Assembly: GCF_001436505.1 (NCBI RefSeq)
Contig: NZ_AYYI01000044.1
Coordinates: 1 to 43,975 of the forward strand
Source: Loigolactobacillus rennini DSM 20253
Lineage (GTDB): Bacteria; Bacillota; Bacilli; Lactobacillales; Lactobacillaceae
Reading direction: 5' to 3'
Length of the DNA stretch: 43,975 nt
Shown: positions 33,701 through 42,489 of the stretch, piece after piece
Position numbering within the stretch: the stretch's first letter is position 1
Layout: each line of letters opens with the position of its first letter
The notes under the pieces: generated by a model
What the model saw: the letters and a program-made list of their open reading frames with translations, nothing else
Database searches by the model: none
What the model was told of the DNA's origin: nothing
Program-made: the position numbers and the translations under genes

Positions 33701-34962
33701 TACATGTCCCCCTTATTTTCTTTGAAATAAGATTTGAACCGGCCATTGTAAAGGTAAAACGCATATTTTTGTAAAGCATAACGTTTAAGGTTAAAGTCTT
33801 GCTTAAAGAAAACTGTTGTGCCAAAGCGTTTTGCAGCTAATAACTCTAACGCACGTTTTTTATCTGCATTATTCTGGGCATAAGTTTTAAAGACCTTTAC
33901 TGGTACCCCAAGCCATAATTGATGCCGCTTGGGATCTTGATTACCATAAACAGTCGGTTTGTCCTTTAAAGTACCGGTAATATAATCTTCCACAGGATAT
34001 TGAGCTAAATTATAACCATTTAAAGTGACAAAAAAGCTACTGCGTCCTTGCCGCAAATTGATTTCAAATAATTTAAAGGTTTTGTCGCGCCGATCATATT
34101 TCATATCAAAATTGCAATAACCTGTATAATGGATGGCTTCTAAGAAATGTTGAATTTGCTGGTAAACTTTTTGATTATATTCTGGCAAAATTGCGACATA
34201 ATTGCCGATATCAGCTGGTGTTGGATCTTCTAATAGTGGGTGGCCTAAACACATCAATTTAACCTGATGATGCTGGTCAACATAGCAATTCAACGTCCGC
34301 ATATTGCTATCGTCGCCAGGAATGAAATCTTGTAGAATCAAATCCGCCGTGTAGCCATTATCATAGATCTTAGCCACAATGTCATCAAATTCTGCCCGGC
34401 TTTTAATCCGAAAGGCTTTTTTACGGCCAGCAAATTTAATTTCTAACCATTCCACCGCATCTGAAGGCTTTAGTGCCACTGGAAAGTCATACGGCACCTC
34501 AATGTTAGCCACACCATTTTGGTAATCTGCTTTAGTAATAATTTTAGTTGCTGGGTGTGGCAGCTGATATTGATCCGCAATTTTATAAAAAGCTTCTTTA
34601 CTAATTAATTTTTGCACTAATGTATAATCAATATAAGGCACGACAAAAGTTTTTTGTAAAAATGATTTATGCTTGGATACTAATTCAACGTATCCATCAC
34701 CACAGGCAATTAAGATTGCTTTTTTATTCAAATTTTTATAGCGCTTAGCAATTTTAGTCATATTTTCAATGAAGCCTGGATCTTCATTGAAACCAGGAAA
34801 AGTTTCGACGTCGACAATTTTACTATATTTAGTTGGTGCAAATTGAACACTTGCATAAGCTGTGGACTTTACCCCATACCGCTCATAAAATGCCCGTGCC
34901 ATACCATAAACATTAATATCGCTTCCCAAAAGTACCGGGATAAAATTTACTTCTTTCTCCAT
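33700..34962 (-). CDS. D-aspartate ligase for the peptidoglycan cross-bridge (Asl-type ATP-grasp)
   Basis: A 420-residue ATP-grasp enzyme very like the D-Asp ligase of Enterococcus faecium (AslFm), which adds D-aspartate to the lysine side chain of UDP-MurNAc-pentapeptide. Shared segments include FIPVLLGSDINVYGMARAFYE, YASVQFAPTKYSKIVDVE, LIACGDGYVELVSKH, VALKPSDAVEWL, ILQDFIPGDDSNMRTLNCYV, LMCLGHPLLEDPTPADIGNYV and the metal-binding KLFEINLRQGRSSFFVTLNG. It sits between murE and racD with a 1-bp gap and a 1-bp overlap, a compact cell-wall module. It implies L-Lys-D-Asp (or D-Asn after amidation) cross-bridges. Confidence 0.93.
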   Translation of the reverse strand: MEKEVNFIPVLLGSDINVYGMARAFYERYGVKSTAYASVQFAPTKYSKIVDVETFPGFNEDPGFIENMTKIAKRYKNLNKKAILIACGDGYVELVSKHKSFLQKTFVVPYIDYTLVQKLISKEAFYKIADQYQLPHPATKIITKADYQNGVANIEVPYDFPVALKPSDAVEWLEIKFAGRKKAFRIKSRAEFDDIVAKIYDNGYTADLILQDFIPGDDSNMRTLNCYVDQHHQVKLMCLGHPLLEDPTPADIGNYVAILPEYNQKVYQQIQHFLEAIHYTGYCNFDMKYDRRDKTFKLFEINLRQGRSSFFVTLNGYNLAQYPVEDYITGTLKDKPTVYGNQDPKRHQLWLGVPVKVFKTYAQNNADKKRALELLAAKRFGTTVFFKQDFNLKRYALQKYAFYLYNGRFKSYFKENKGDM

Positions 34963-34963
34963 A

Positions 34964-36511
34964 TTATGCTTGCAACCCTCTCACTATTTCTTTTGCAATT
35001 ACCATATCTGTCGGATAAGGCGTATCAACGCCCTTGATTTTTTGAAAGGCATCATCGCCTTTACCAGCTAAAACAACAATATCATTTGGCCCAGCACTTG
35101 CAATTGCAGCCTGAATCGCCTTTTTACGGTCAATTTCGATAGTCACGGCCACTTTATCATGATCAATGTGTGCGTCAATTTCTTGCGCAATCTTTAATGG
35201 GCTTTCAAAACCAGGATCATCTGCCGTTAAAAAAGCTTGATCAGCATATTGCGTTAGTGCTTTGCCAAAACCAGCTCGCCTTGAAACACCTTTATTACCT
35301 GGACTTCCTACAACAACAATTACCTTTGCATGCGGCTGTTGACCTTCTAAAAAACTTAATAAGGCCTTCATGCTGGCATAATTATGAGCATAATCAACGT
35401 ATAAAGTACCGTGTTGCTCAGTTTTTAAAGATTCCATCCGACCAGGCACCCATGCCTTTGCTAACCCAGCTTTTATTTCATCCTTTTTAGCACCACCTAA
35501 ACCAGCTGTCAGTGCCGCTGCTACCGCGTTGCTTTCATTAAACGTGCCTGGGAGTTGCAACTGATATTGACCATCAATAGCCAATTGGCGGGCCTTATCG
35601 GTCCGTGAATACAACATGAATCGACTAGCCGTTAAATCTGCTTCTTGACTTTGATAGCGAAAGTCAATGGTTGGAATCGGTGCTGTCGGTTGAAAATCGC
35701 GCCGTGCAAATAAATAAATATCTTGTGGTTGACTGGTACCATGCGCAACTTGATAGATTTCATTTAGATGTTTGGTTTGTGCATTAATGACACAAATCCG
35801 GGAATTAACTAACAACTGAGATTTACAATGTAAATAATCTGCGAAATTTGGATGCTCATTTGGCCCGATATGATCTGGTGTAATATTTAAAAAAACACCG
35901 ACATCAAATTTTAGACCATAAACCCGATTTTTTTTGTAAGCTTGCGAGGATACTTCCATCACTAGATGCGTCATACCAGAATCAACTGCAACCCGCATAT
36001 CATGAAATAAATCTAGTGATTCCGGTGTTGTTAAATGTGATTTAAATTCCTGTTGCGGTTTTGGTCCTACAATCCGATCAATCGTCGAAAATAAAGCAGT
36101 CTGATTACTTGTCGCCTGCTTTAAAACTTGATGAGTAAAATAACTCGACGTTGTCTTACCTTTAGTTCCTGTATAAGCGATGATAAATAACTGGTTTTGG
36201 GGAAAACCATAAAAAGCCGCACTGATCAGCGCCATCGCCTTTTGAATGTTCCGGACAATAAAAGCAGCCATACCAGTACCAACCGCAATTTCACTCTCAG
36301 CCATATAAGCTCGTGCACCTTTTTTTTGTGCCGCCGTTAAATAGGCTGGTTTAAACGCACCTTTGCAGAAAAATAGCGAAGCGGTAGTACTTTTACGCGA
36401 ATCATACGCAATTGCACTCACTTGTGGTGGAACGGTTGGGGGTAATATGGTTTTAATCAATAAATGATGTTCATTAAGTAAGTTAATGATTTCAGCAAAT
36501 TGTAATTGCAT
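34964..36511 (-). CDS. murE: UDP-MurNAc-tripeptide ligase MurE (probably L-lysine-adding)
   Basis: A Mur ligase of about 515 residues that adds the third residue to UDP-MurNAc-L-Ala-D-Glu. The ATP loop is AYTGTKGKTTSSYF, the UDP-MurNAc region holds SHLTTPESLDLFHDMR and EVSSQAYKKNRV, the middle domain FLNITPDHIG, and the C-terminal part YVDYAHNYASMKALL and LTADDPGFESP. The diamino acid specificity motif of mDAP enzymes (DNPR) is not present; DDPGFE here and the adjacent D-Asp ligase point to lysine. I place the start at ATG 36511 (MQLQFAEIINLL), preceded by AAAGAGG at 11 bp. ATG 36553 has no binding site. First gene of the murE-asl-racD operon. Confidence 0.92.
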   Translation of the reverse strand: MQLQFAEIINLLNEHHLLIKTILPPTVPPQVSAIAYDSRKSTTASLFFCKGAFKPAYLTAAQKKGARAYMAESEIAVGTGMAAFIVRNIQKAMALISAAFYGFPQNQLFIIAYTGTKGKTTSSYFTHQVLKQATSNQTALFSTIDRIVGPKPQQEFKSHLTTPESLDLFHDMRVAVDSGMTHLVMEVSSQAYKKNRVYGLKFDVGVFLNITPDHIGPNEHPNFADYLHCKSQLLVNSRICVINAQTKHLNEIYQVAHGTSQPQDIYLFARRDFQPTAPIPTIDFRYQSQEADLTASRFMLYSRTDKARQLAIDGQYQLQLPGTFNESNAVAAALTAGLGGAKKDEIKAGLAKAWVPGRMESLKTEQHGTLYVDYAHNYASMKALLSFLEGQQPHAKVIVVVGSPGNKGVSRRAGFGKALTQYADQAFLTADDPGFESPLKIAQEIDAHIDHDKVAVTIEIDRKKAIQAAIASAGPNDIVVLAGKGDDAFQKIKGVDTPYPTDMVIAKEIVRGLQA

Positions 36512-36657
36512 ATGATCAACTGCCTCTTTCTCATTGATAATTAATAAATTCATGTGCCTAAAATAACGCTAATTTCTGAAATTGCCTTTTAATTATAGCA
36601 CAATCGTTTTGTTACTAAACCAAGAAAAACGGTCTCCGCCACCAGTTAAGTTTAAGG

Positions 36658-37920
36658 TTAAAATAGACTACTTAACTGTGCCTTAAATAGATCAAAACCG
36701 CTTAATTTAGTCACTGCAGCTTGCGTCTTTATTGTCGTTTTTTTAGGTTGCTGCCCCGGCAAATAGTGTACAGTGTCTGGTAACTTTAATTTAGCGTACC
36801 CCACTTTAGTTCCTGCTTTGACTGGTGCAGCTAATGAGGCGTTCGCATATAAATGATAATTAAGTTTCGGCCCTGTTTGAGCTTTAGGTAACCAGACGCC
36901 AACTGCTTTAGCTAAACCAACTTTAACGCGGCGCTGCGTACCATATTTTACAGCTAATTGGTCCCTTTTACCTGGCAAACTCCCCTTAGCAACTTGATGA
37001 TAATTTTGTCGTTCATAAACTTGATTCATCATTTTAGCTGTTTCAGTAAAACGCGCTTTTTCATCAGTATCGCCCTGATTAGCGTGCATGACCACACTAA
37101 TGATTCGCCGACCGTGCTTTTTAACAGTACCAGTAAAACAAGCTCCAGCTAGTTCAGTGGTCCCAGTTTTCAGTCCATCAACAGGCAGCTTTGCGTCCGC
37201 TGCGGCCTCCCCAGGAAGCATAAAATTCCAAGTTTTTAACGTTGTCGCCGTACTTGTACCGCTAGCAAAGGGCAAACTACTTTTTTTAGTGGTCTTTAAC
37301 ACATTAGGAAATGCCTTAAGTAGATGTTGCGCAACAATAGCCATATCTTGTGCAGAAAGCTTATTTTCGTCATTTTCCTTCGAACCCGGGTAAATCTGTC
37401 CATCTAAATAACTATTATTCAAGCCACTAGTATTGACAATTTCTGCATGTTTAATCCCCCACGACTTTAATTGTTGCCGCATTTGATCAACAGCAGCGGT
37501 TTGTGACCCTGCAAAAGCATCACCTAATAACATGGCTGCTGAATTTGCCGATTGAATTAAAGCGGCATGGTATAAATCACGTACTGTATAATGCCCATCC
37601 TTTTTTAAAGGAACATTAGTTAATTCTGTATCTTTAGTGAGCTCATAAGCCAAATTGGTTACTGGCACTTGAGTATCCCAATTGATCTTACCCTGTTTAA
37701 CAGCCTTTAACGTCATGTATACCGTCAATAATTTTGTCATCGAGCCAATGGGCAAAACTTTATCACTTGCTTGATCAAATAAAATTTGACCACTTTGTGC
37801 ATCAACCACTAAACCAGCTTTAGCGTCAATCGTATCCGCAGCTAAAGCTGGAACTTGCCCTAAAGTACCAAACACTAAACTGATAATCAACGTTAACTGG
37901 ATAACAATTTTTTTAAACAT
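36658..37920 (-). CDS. dacA: D-alanyl-D-alanine carboxypeptidase (PBP5-type)
   Basis: A secreted low-molecular-weight penicillin-binding protein of 420 residues that trims the terminal D-Ala of peptidoglycan stems. The signal peptide (1-27) ends PALAA. The active-site motifs are all present: Ser60-Met-Thr-Lys63 in IGSMTKLL, Ser124-Ala-Asn126 in QSANSAAML, and Lys251-Thr-Gly253 in DGLKTGTTELAG. A C-terminal PBP5-like domain follows. The usual C-terminal amphipathic anchor may be the end segment LSGFDLFKAQLSSLF. It starts 10 bp after the histidine kinase stop, after GAGGAG, so it is in the two-component operon and likely under its control. Confidence 0.95.
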   Translation of the reverse strand: MFKKIVIQLTLIISLVFGTLGQVPALAADTIDAKAGLVVDAQSGQILFDQASDKVLPIGSMTKLLTVYMTLKAVKQGKINWDTQVPVTNLAYELTKDTELTNVPLKKDGHYTVRDLYHAALIQSANSAAMLLGDAFAGSQTAAVDQMRQQLKSWGIKHAEIVNTSGLNNSYLDGQIYPGSKENDENKLSAQDMAIVAQHLLKAFPNVLKTTKKSSLPFASGTSTATTLKTWNFMLPGEAAADAKLPVDGLKTGTTELAGACFTGTVKKHGRRIISVVMHANQGDTDEKARFTETAKMMNQVYERQNYHQVAKGSLPGKRDQLAVKYGTQRRVKVGLAKAVGVWLPKAQTGPKLNYHLYANASLAAPVKAGTKVGYAKLKLPDTVHYLPGQQPKKTTIKTQAAVTKLSGFDLFKAQLSSLF

Positions 37921-37930
37921 AAAACTCCTC

Positions 37931-39115
37931 TTATTCTGCTAATTGCTGTGGTGAATGGTGCTTAACTAACTTTGTCCCATGCTTTTTAGGCAAGCGAATA
38001 ATGAAACTAGTTAATTTTTGTTCCGACGTGGCGTAAATTTCTCCACCATGCAAAGCGACAATACTTTGCGCGATTGCTAAACCTAGCCCGGTGCCGCCAG
38101 TTGCTTTAGAACGTGATTCTTCAACCCGGTAAAAGCGCTCAAACAGTTGATTTAATGCTGATTTAGGAATTGGCTTACCATCATTGGCGACTTTAATAAT
38201 CACCTCTTGGCCATGGGCAATAGCAGATAAATAAATGTGATGCCCGCCAGCGCCATATTTTAACGCATTACCGATTAAATTATTAAATACACGGCTGAGC
38301 TTTTCGGCATCTGCAGTCATCATTAACGGATCAGGCCGGTAAGTAACACTAATTTGCATCTGTTTTTTCTTGGCCTCTAGTTCAAAGCTTGCTGCAACCT
38401 GCTCTAACATTTGTCCCATATCTAATTTTGTAATTGTGAGCGGTGTTGTCGTTTGCCGCACTTTAGTGTACTCAAATAAATCTTCCACTAAACTCTGCAT
38501 TTGCCGAGCTTTTTCAAAGGCAATGTGGGCGTACTGTAACACTTGTTTATGCTCTTTAAATTGATGATCTTCAATTAAGCCTAAATAGCCAATAATCGAT
38601 GTTAACGGTGTCCGAATATCGTGGCTGACATTGGTAATCAACTCATCCTTTGAGTTTTCGATTTTACGTTCTTCATTCATCGATTGTACCGTTGAATCAA
38701 CTAACGCATTGATACTTAAAATCACCCGTTGGAGATCGCCACTTAATTTAAACGGAATCCGATGCTCAAAATGTCCATCGGCGATATAATGAAGTTCTGC
38801 AATGACATGGCTTAACTGCATTTGGTGATAACGCCGGATCAGCCGCCAATAAACCACTGCAGCATCAAATACCAGCATGAAAAAGGTGAAGACATTCTGC
38901 CAACTCATTAAATGAAAATCGCCAGGTCCAATGGTAATCGCATTTTTAATTTGAAAAATCCCGTCATTTAGCGCTTGATTATTTTGAATGGCTTGATTAG
39001 CAATTACAATTACTGATAAATTTAATAATAATAATAAAATCACAGTCACAACGCCTTCAATAAACAAGGCGCTTTTTTCACGACCGGTTAATTTCAATTT
39101 AGTTTCCGCCTCCAT
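37931..39115 (-). CDS. sensor histidine kinase (VanS-like)
   Basis: A membrane histidine kinase of about 394 residues. Two helices (ALFIEGVVTVILLLLLNLSV and WQNVFTFFMLVFDAAVVYW) flank a short outside loop of about 30 residues, then a HAMP-like linker, the phospho-acceptor box ITNVSHDIRTPLTSIIGYL (His165), and the ATPase domain with NNLIGNALKYGAG (N box), KVANDGKPIP (G1), FERFYRVEESRSKATGGTGL (F and G2). The start is ATG 39115, with a TTG alternative at 39121. It lies just after the response regulator and before dacA, so it probably senses cell-envelope state. Confidence 0.93.
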   Translation of the reverse strand: MEAETKLKLTGREKSALFIEGVVTVILLLLLNLSVIVIANQAIQNNQALNDGIFQIKNAITIGPGDFHLMSWQNVFTFFMLVFDAAVVYWRLIRRYHQMQLSHVIAELHYIADGHFEHRIPFKLSGDLQRVILSINALVDSTVQSMNEERKIENSKDELITNVSHDIRTPLTSIIGYLGLIEDHQFKEHKQVLQYAHIAFEKARQMQSLVEDLFEYTKVRQTTTPLTITKLDMGQMLEQVAASFELEAKKKQMQISVTYRPDPLMMTADAEKLSRVFNNLIGNALKYGAGGHHIYLSAIAHGQEVIIKVANDGKPIPKSALNQLFERFYRVEESRSKATGGTGLGLAIAQSIVALHGGEIYATSEQKLTSFIIRLPKKHGTKLVKHHSPQQLAE

Positions 39116-39123
39116 TAGCAATC

Positions 39124-39813
39124 CTAATGTGACTCAACTTTGTAGCCGACACCCCAAACTGTTTGAATCACCTTTTCGCCATCGGTGGCTTCTTCAATCT
39201 TGTCACGTAAATGACTAACATGAACCATGACAGTTTTTGCCGACACAATACTTTCTTGGCGCCAAACTCGCTCAAAAATTTCATCTGCGGAAAAAACCCG
39301 ATTAGGATGGCTGGCCAATAAGTATAAAATGCCAAATTCCAATGCCGTTAGTTGAATTTGTTGACCCGCAATGGTGGTTACTTCATGTGAGTCTTTTTTA
39401 ATTTCTAACGGTCCAACTTCTAAGACATCGGGCGTATCATCGGTAACTTGCTGCTGACTACGACGTAATAGTGACTTAACGCGTGCCATTACTTCTAATG
39501 GATTAAACGGTTTAGCCACATAATCGTCCGCACCACTGATCAGCCCTTGGATTTTATCCATATCTGCTGTTTTTGCCGATAACATTAAAATCGGAATCTG
39601 AGAATCTTTTCGCACTTCACGAACGACTTCCATCCCATCCATGTTAGGCATCATTATGTCTAAAATCATTAAAGCTATATCAGGATTAGTCGCTAATTTT
39701 GTGATTGCTTCTTTTCCATCGTAAGCTTTAATCGCTTCATAACCTTCGTTTTGAATGTAAATGCTCAATAGTTCAACAATATCCTTATCGTCATCAACGA
39801 CTAAAATTTTCAT
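39124..39813 (-). CDS. OmpR/PhoB family response regulator (VanR-like)
   Basis: A 229-residue regulator. The receiver domain has acidic VDDDKD, phosphorylated Asp52 in LMILDIMMPNMDG, LSAKTAD and Lys in DDYVAKPFNPLE. The C-terminal winged helix reads LTALEFGILYLLASHPNRVF then SADEIFERVW, VMVHVSHLRDKIE and VWGVGYKVE. It is partner to the downstream kinase (2 bp after its stop) and first gene of an operon with dacA, so it probably activates envelope genes. Upstream lies a 434-bp gap shared with nagB. Confidence 0.95.
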   Translation of the reverse strand: MKILVVDDDKDIVELLSIYIQNEGYEAIKAYDGKEAITKLATNPDIALMILDIMMPNMDGMEVVREVRKDSQIPILMLSAKTADMDKIQGLISGADDYVAKPFNPLEVMARVKSLLRRSQQQVTDDTPDVLEVGPLEIKKDSHEVTTIAGQQIQLTALEFGILYLLASHPNRVFSADEIFERVWRQESIVSAKTVMVHVSHLRDKIEEATDGEKVIQTVWGVGYKVESH

Positions 39814-39879
39814 CAGTCTACCTCCACTAATTATTTAGGTAAATGGCTCCTTACGAGATATAACCCGAAATTGTTGCCG

Positions 39880-39908
39880 ATTTTAAAACAAATACTGAAT
39901 ACTAGCAA
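39880..39908 (-). promoter_or_regulatory. candidate promoter of the two-component/dacA operon
   Basis: On the minus strand TTGCTA (39908-39903), a 17-bp spacer and TAAAAT (39885-39880). Confidence 0.5.
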
Positions 39909-40174
39909 CTTCTCAATGCTCACAATAACCTGTAACAATGTTATTGCAGGCTAACACAGGTCAACTGTTCTTAGTGTAGCAAAATAAACTTGATTTTTCT
40001 TTAAATTCCCTAGAAAATCGTAAGAAAAACCGATCAATTTTCAGCAAATTAATTATCAGCCATAACATTAACTGAACAAAAATCCTTGCTGTGCCGGTTG
40101 CTAATTGGAAAAACAAATTTTATTGCTTAAATAAATAGTACACGATAATTATATAAAAACTTAATGGTTATCGC

Positions 40175-40202
40175 TTGACTAATTGACAATTCGTTTTATA
40201 AT
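40175..40202 (+). promoter_or_regulatory. nagB promoter
   Basis: TTGACT (40175-40180), a 16-bp spacer and a perfect TATAAT (40197-40202), 45 bp before the start codon. Confidence 0.8.
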
Positions 40203-40216
40203 TGGACTATACCAAT
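40201..40216. promoter_or_regulatory. NagR/YvoA-type operator
   Basis: ATTGGACTATACCAAT has perfect 5-bp arms and differs at one place from the dre consensus (ATTGGTATAGACCAAT, read on either strand). It touches the -10 and covers the expected start of transcription, so GntR-family repression is likely, relieved by glucosamine-6-phosphate or GlcNAc-6-phosphate. Confidence 0.7.
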
Positions 40217-40247
40217 AAAACGCAATCTTTTTAAAAAAGGGGCTAAT

Positions 40248-40964
40248 ATGATGAAGGTAACGATTGTTAAAGACTCAGTTGAAGGCAGTCAAAAAGCAAC
40301 TGAACTAGTACTAAAAGCAGTTAAAAACGGTGCAAAAGTTTTAGGCCTAGCAACTGGTAGCACACCAGAAGGACTATATAAAAATTTAGTTAACAGTGAC
40401 GTTGATTTCACAAAAATGGTGTCAGTTAACTTAGATGAATACGTTGGTTTAGCACCTGAAAATGACCAAAGTTACCATTATTTCATGGCTAAGCATCTCT
40501 TTGACGCAAAACCATTTTCTAAAAGTTATGTTCCTAATGGGTTGGCAAAAGATGCTGCCACTGAGGTTGCACGCTACAATAAAATCATTGCTGACAATCC
40601 AATTGATCTACAAATCTTAGGTCTCGGTCGCAACGGCCATATTGGATTCAATGAACCTGGTTCTCCATTTGATGGCCAGACCCGTAAAGTGGCGTTAACT
40701 GAATCTACTATTGAAGCAAATTCTCGTAACTTTGCTCATGAAACAGACGTACCTAAATATGCCTATTCAATGGGAATTGGTTCAATTATGAAATCACATC
40801 ACATTATTTTAATGGCCTGGGGTAAAGAAAAAGCCGATGCTGTCAAGGCCATGATTGAAGGCCCAGTTACTGAAGATTGCCCGGCTAGCATTTTACAAAA
40901 GAAACACAACGTGACGATCATTATCGATCAAGCGGCTGCAGCCAAATTAGATAAACAATATTAA
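40248..40964 (+). CDS. nagB: glucosamine-6-phosphate deaminase
   Basis: This enzyme converts glucosamine-6-phosphate to fructose-6-phosphate and ammonia, sending amino sugars into glycolysis. 238 residues, the short Gram-positive form. Motifs: [57 protein letters not shown] (catalytic Asp/His region) and [13 protein letters not shown]. The start is ATG 40248 or 40251, after AAGGGG. Single gene with a palindromic NagR-type operator on its promoter; no nagA next to it. Confidence 0.97.
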   Translation: MMKVTIVKDSVEGSQKATELVLKAVKNGAKVLGLATGSTPEGLYKNLVNSDVDFTKMVSVNLDEYVGLAPENDQSYHYFMAKHLFDAKPFSKSYVPNGLAKDAATEVARYNKIIADNPIDLQILGLGRNGHIGFNEPGSPFDGQTRKVALTESTIEANSRNFAHETDVPKYAYSMGIGSIMKSHHIILMAWGKEKADAVKAMIEGPVTEDCPASILQKKHNVTIIIDQAAAAKLDKQY

Positions 40965-40990
40965 GCCACACATTATTTTATAAAAGTTCA

Positions 40991-41070
40991 AAAATGCGTA
41001 CCTGCGACATTATTATGTTGTTACTTGTGGACTAGCCACTAACAAATAATTATCGCTTGGTGCGCATTTT
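40991..41070. terminator. long imperfect palindrome after nagB, probable bidirectional terminator
   Basis: The left half (40991-41030) and right half (41031-41070) are roughly reverse complements: AAAATGCG with CGCATTTT at the ends, ATTATT and TTGTTA with their partners inside, and GTGG with CCAC near the tip. A/T runs lie on both outer flanks. Convergent genes. Confidence 0.7.
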
Positions 41071-41106
41071 AATATTCAATAATAGATTAATCCTAAAATT
41101 AAATGG

Positions 41107-42462
41107 CTAATAGCCAATAAATTGTTGCTGCAGACGGTTAGCCTTTGTCGTAAATGCCGCTTCGTCTAAATTCACGAGCTTGCCTTCTTTAACCACTACT
41201 TTACCATTCACAATGGTATAAGCAACTGGCCCAGGAAACCCTACTGTCCCTAGCAATGCTTTAGGATCTTGCAACGTACCAACCAAAGCTAAATCACGCG
41301 TATCTAACATAAAGAGATCCCCTGCCTTACCAACTGACAACGATCCCAGATCTGATCTCCCTAATAGTTTTGCACTACCACGCGTTGCCATTTTCAAAAA
41401 TTGGTAACCTGTAGGTGCCTGATTACTATATTTCAATCGTTGCAACAAAAAGCCAACTCGTAAGTCTTCTAGCAAGTTAGAAGCATCATTACTGGCGCTA
41501 CCATCAACCCCCAACCCAACTGGAATTCCCAATTTAAGCATCTGTGCAACTTGACAGATGCCAGAAGCTAATTTCATATTCGAAATTGGGCAGTGAGCAA
41601 CCCCAGTTTGCGTTTTTGCAAGATGAGCGAGTTCTTCTTGATTAAAGTGAATGCCATGTGCATACCAGACATCGGGACCAGTCCACCCCAATGTTGCCAT
41701 ATATGCTAAGGGCCGCATGCCAAAGTGAGTTTGAACAAATGTTTCTTCATCCTTAGTTTCAGCTAAATGTGTGTGTAGCCGCACGTGATAGCTTCTAGCT
41801 AAATCGGCTGTTTCGCGCATCAATGTCCCAGAGACACTGAATGGCGAGCACGGTGCCAAAACAATTTGTCGCATTGAAAACTGGCTAGGATCATGAAATT
41901 GTTGAATTAACCGTTCAGAATCCTTTAAAATTGTCGTAACATCTTGGACTACACTATCCGGTGGCAAACCACCATCCTTCTCGCTTAAGCTCATACTACC
42001 ACGAGCCGCATGCAAGCGAATCCCCAATTGTTCAGCCGCATCAAACTCAGCTTCTAATAAACCTGTCTCTGCTTTTTTGGGAAAAACATAGTGGTGGTCA
42101 AAAGCAGTGGTACAGCCACTTTTTAATAGCTCACCTAATCCAGTTACAGCACTGTCATACATCACTTCTTGATCTAGATTTTGCCACATACCATAAAGCG
42201 TTTTTAGCCAATCAAATAATTCCATGTTTTGAACTTCAGGTAAATTACGTGTAAATATTTGGTATAAATGGTGATGAGCGTTGACGAGTCCTGGATAAAC
42301 TAAATGATGACTGGCATCTATGGTTTGATCAGCCTGTTTTGCTTCAGGTCCAATATAAGCAATCACACCATTTTTAATCAGCAAATTGACCTGTTTTAAT
42401 ACCCGGTCCTGATCATCGCAAGTGATCACTGCCTTTGCGTTTTTGAGCAATAAAGTTGGCAA
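41107..42462 (-). CDS. amidohydrolase, 8-oxoguanine deaminase-like
   Basis: A 451-residue metal-dependent deaminase of the amidohydrolase superfamily. The metal HxH is in PGLVNAHHHLYQIFTRNLP, further ligands in RLHTHLAETKDE and YAHGIHF, and the catalytic Asp in GLGVDGSASNDASN. HCPISNMKLASGI is a segment typical of the guanine/8-oxoguanine/SAH deaminase branch, and LYQ...TRNLP resembles bacterial 8-oxoguanine deaminases. The start is TTG 42462 after AAGGAGGTG, 27 bp from the permease stop, so the pair is an operon: uptake of an oxidised or modified purine, then deamination. Exact substrate not proven. Confidence 0.82.
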   Translation of the reverse strand: MPTLLLKNAKAVITCDDQDRVLKQVNLLIKNGVIAYIGPEAKQADQTIDASHHLVYPGLVNAHHHLYQIFTRNLPEVQNMELFDWLKTLYGMWQNLDQEVMYDSAVTGLGELLKSGCTTAFDHHYVFPKKAETGLLEAEFDAAEQLGIRLHAARGSMSLSEKDGGLPPDSVVQDVTTILKDSERLIQQFHDPSQFSMRQIVLAPCSPFSVSGTLMRETADLARSYHVRLHTHLAETKDEETFVQTHFGMRPLAYMATLGWTGPDVWYAHGIHFNQEELAHLAKTQTGVAHCPISNMKLASGICQVAQMLKLGIPVGLGVDGSASNDASNLLEDLRVGFLLQRLKYSNQAPTGYQFLKMATRGSAKLLGRSDLGSLSVGKAGDLFMLDTRDLALVGTLQDPKALLGTVGFPGPVAYTIVNGKVVVKEGKLVNLDEAAFTTKANRLQQQFIGY

Positions 42463-42489
42463 AGTTACACCTCCTTAAAAATGCATTGC

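Larger units (their letters stand above)
39814..40247. other. 434-bp divergent intergenic region
   Basis: It holds the response-regulator promoter candidate (39880-39908), an inverted repeat CAATAAC-N10-GTTATTG (39923-39946) just upstream of it, and the nagB promoter and operator at the right end. Between about 39960 and 40160 I see only AT-rich sequence, with no ORF or strong hairpin. Confidence 0.7.
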
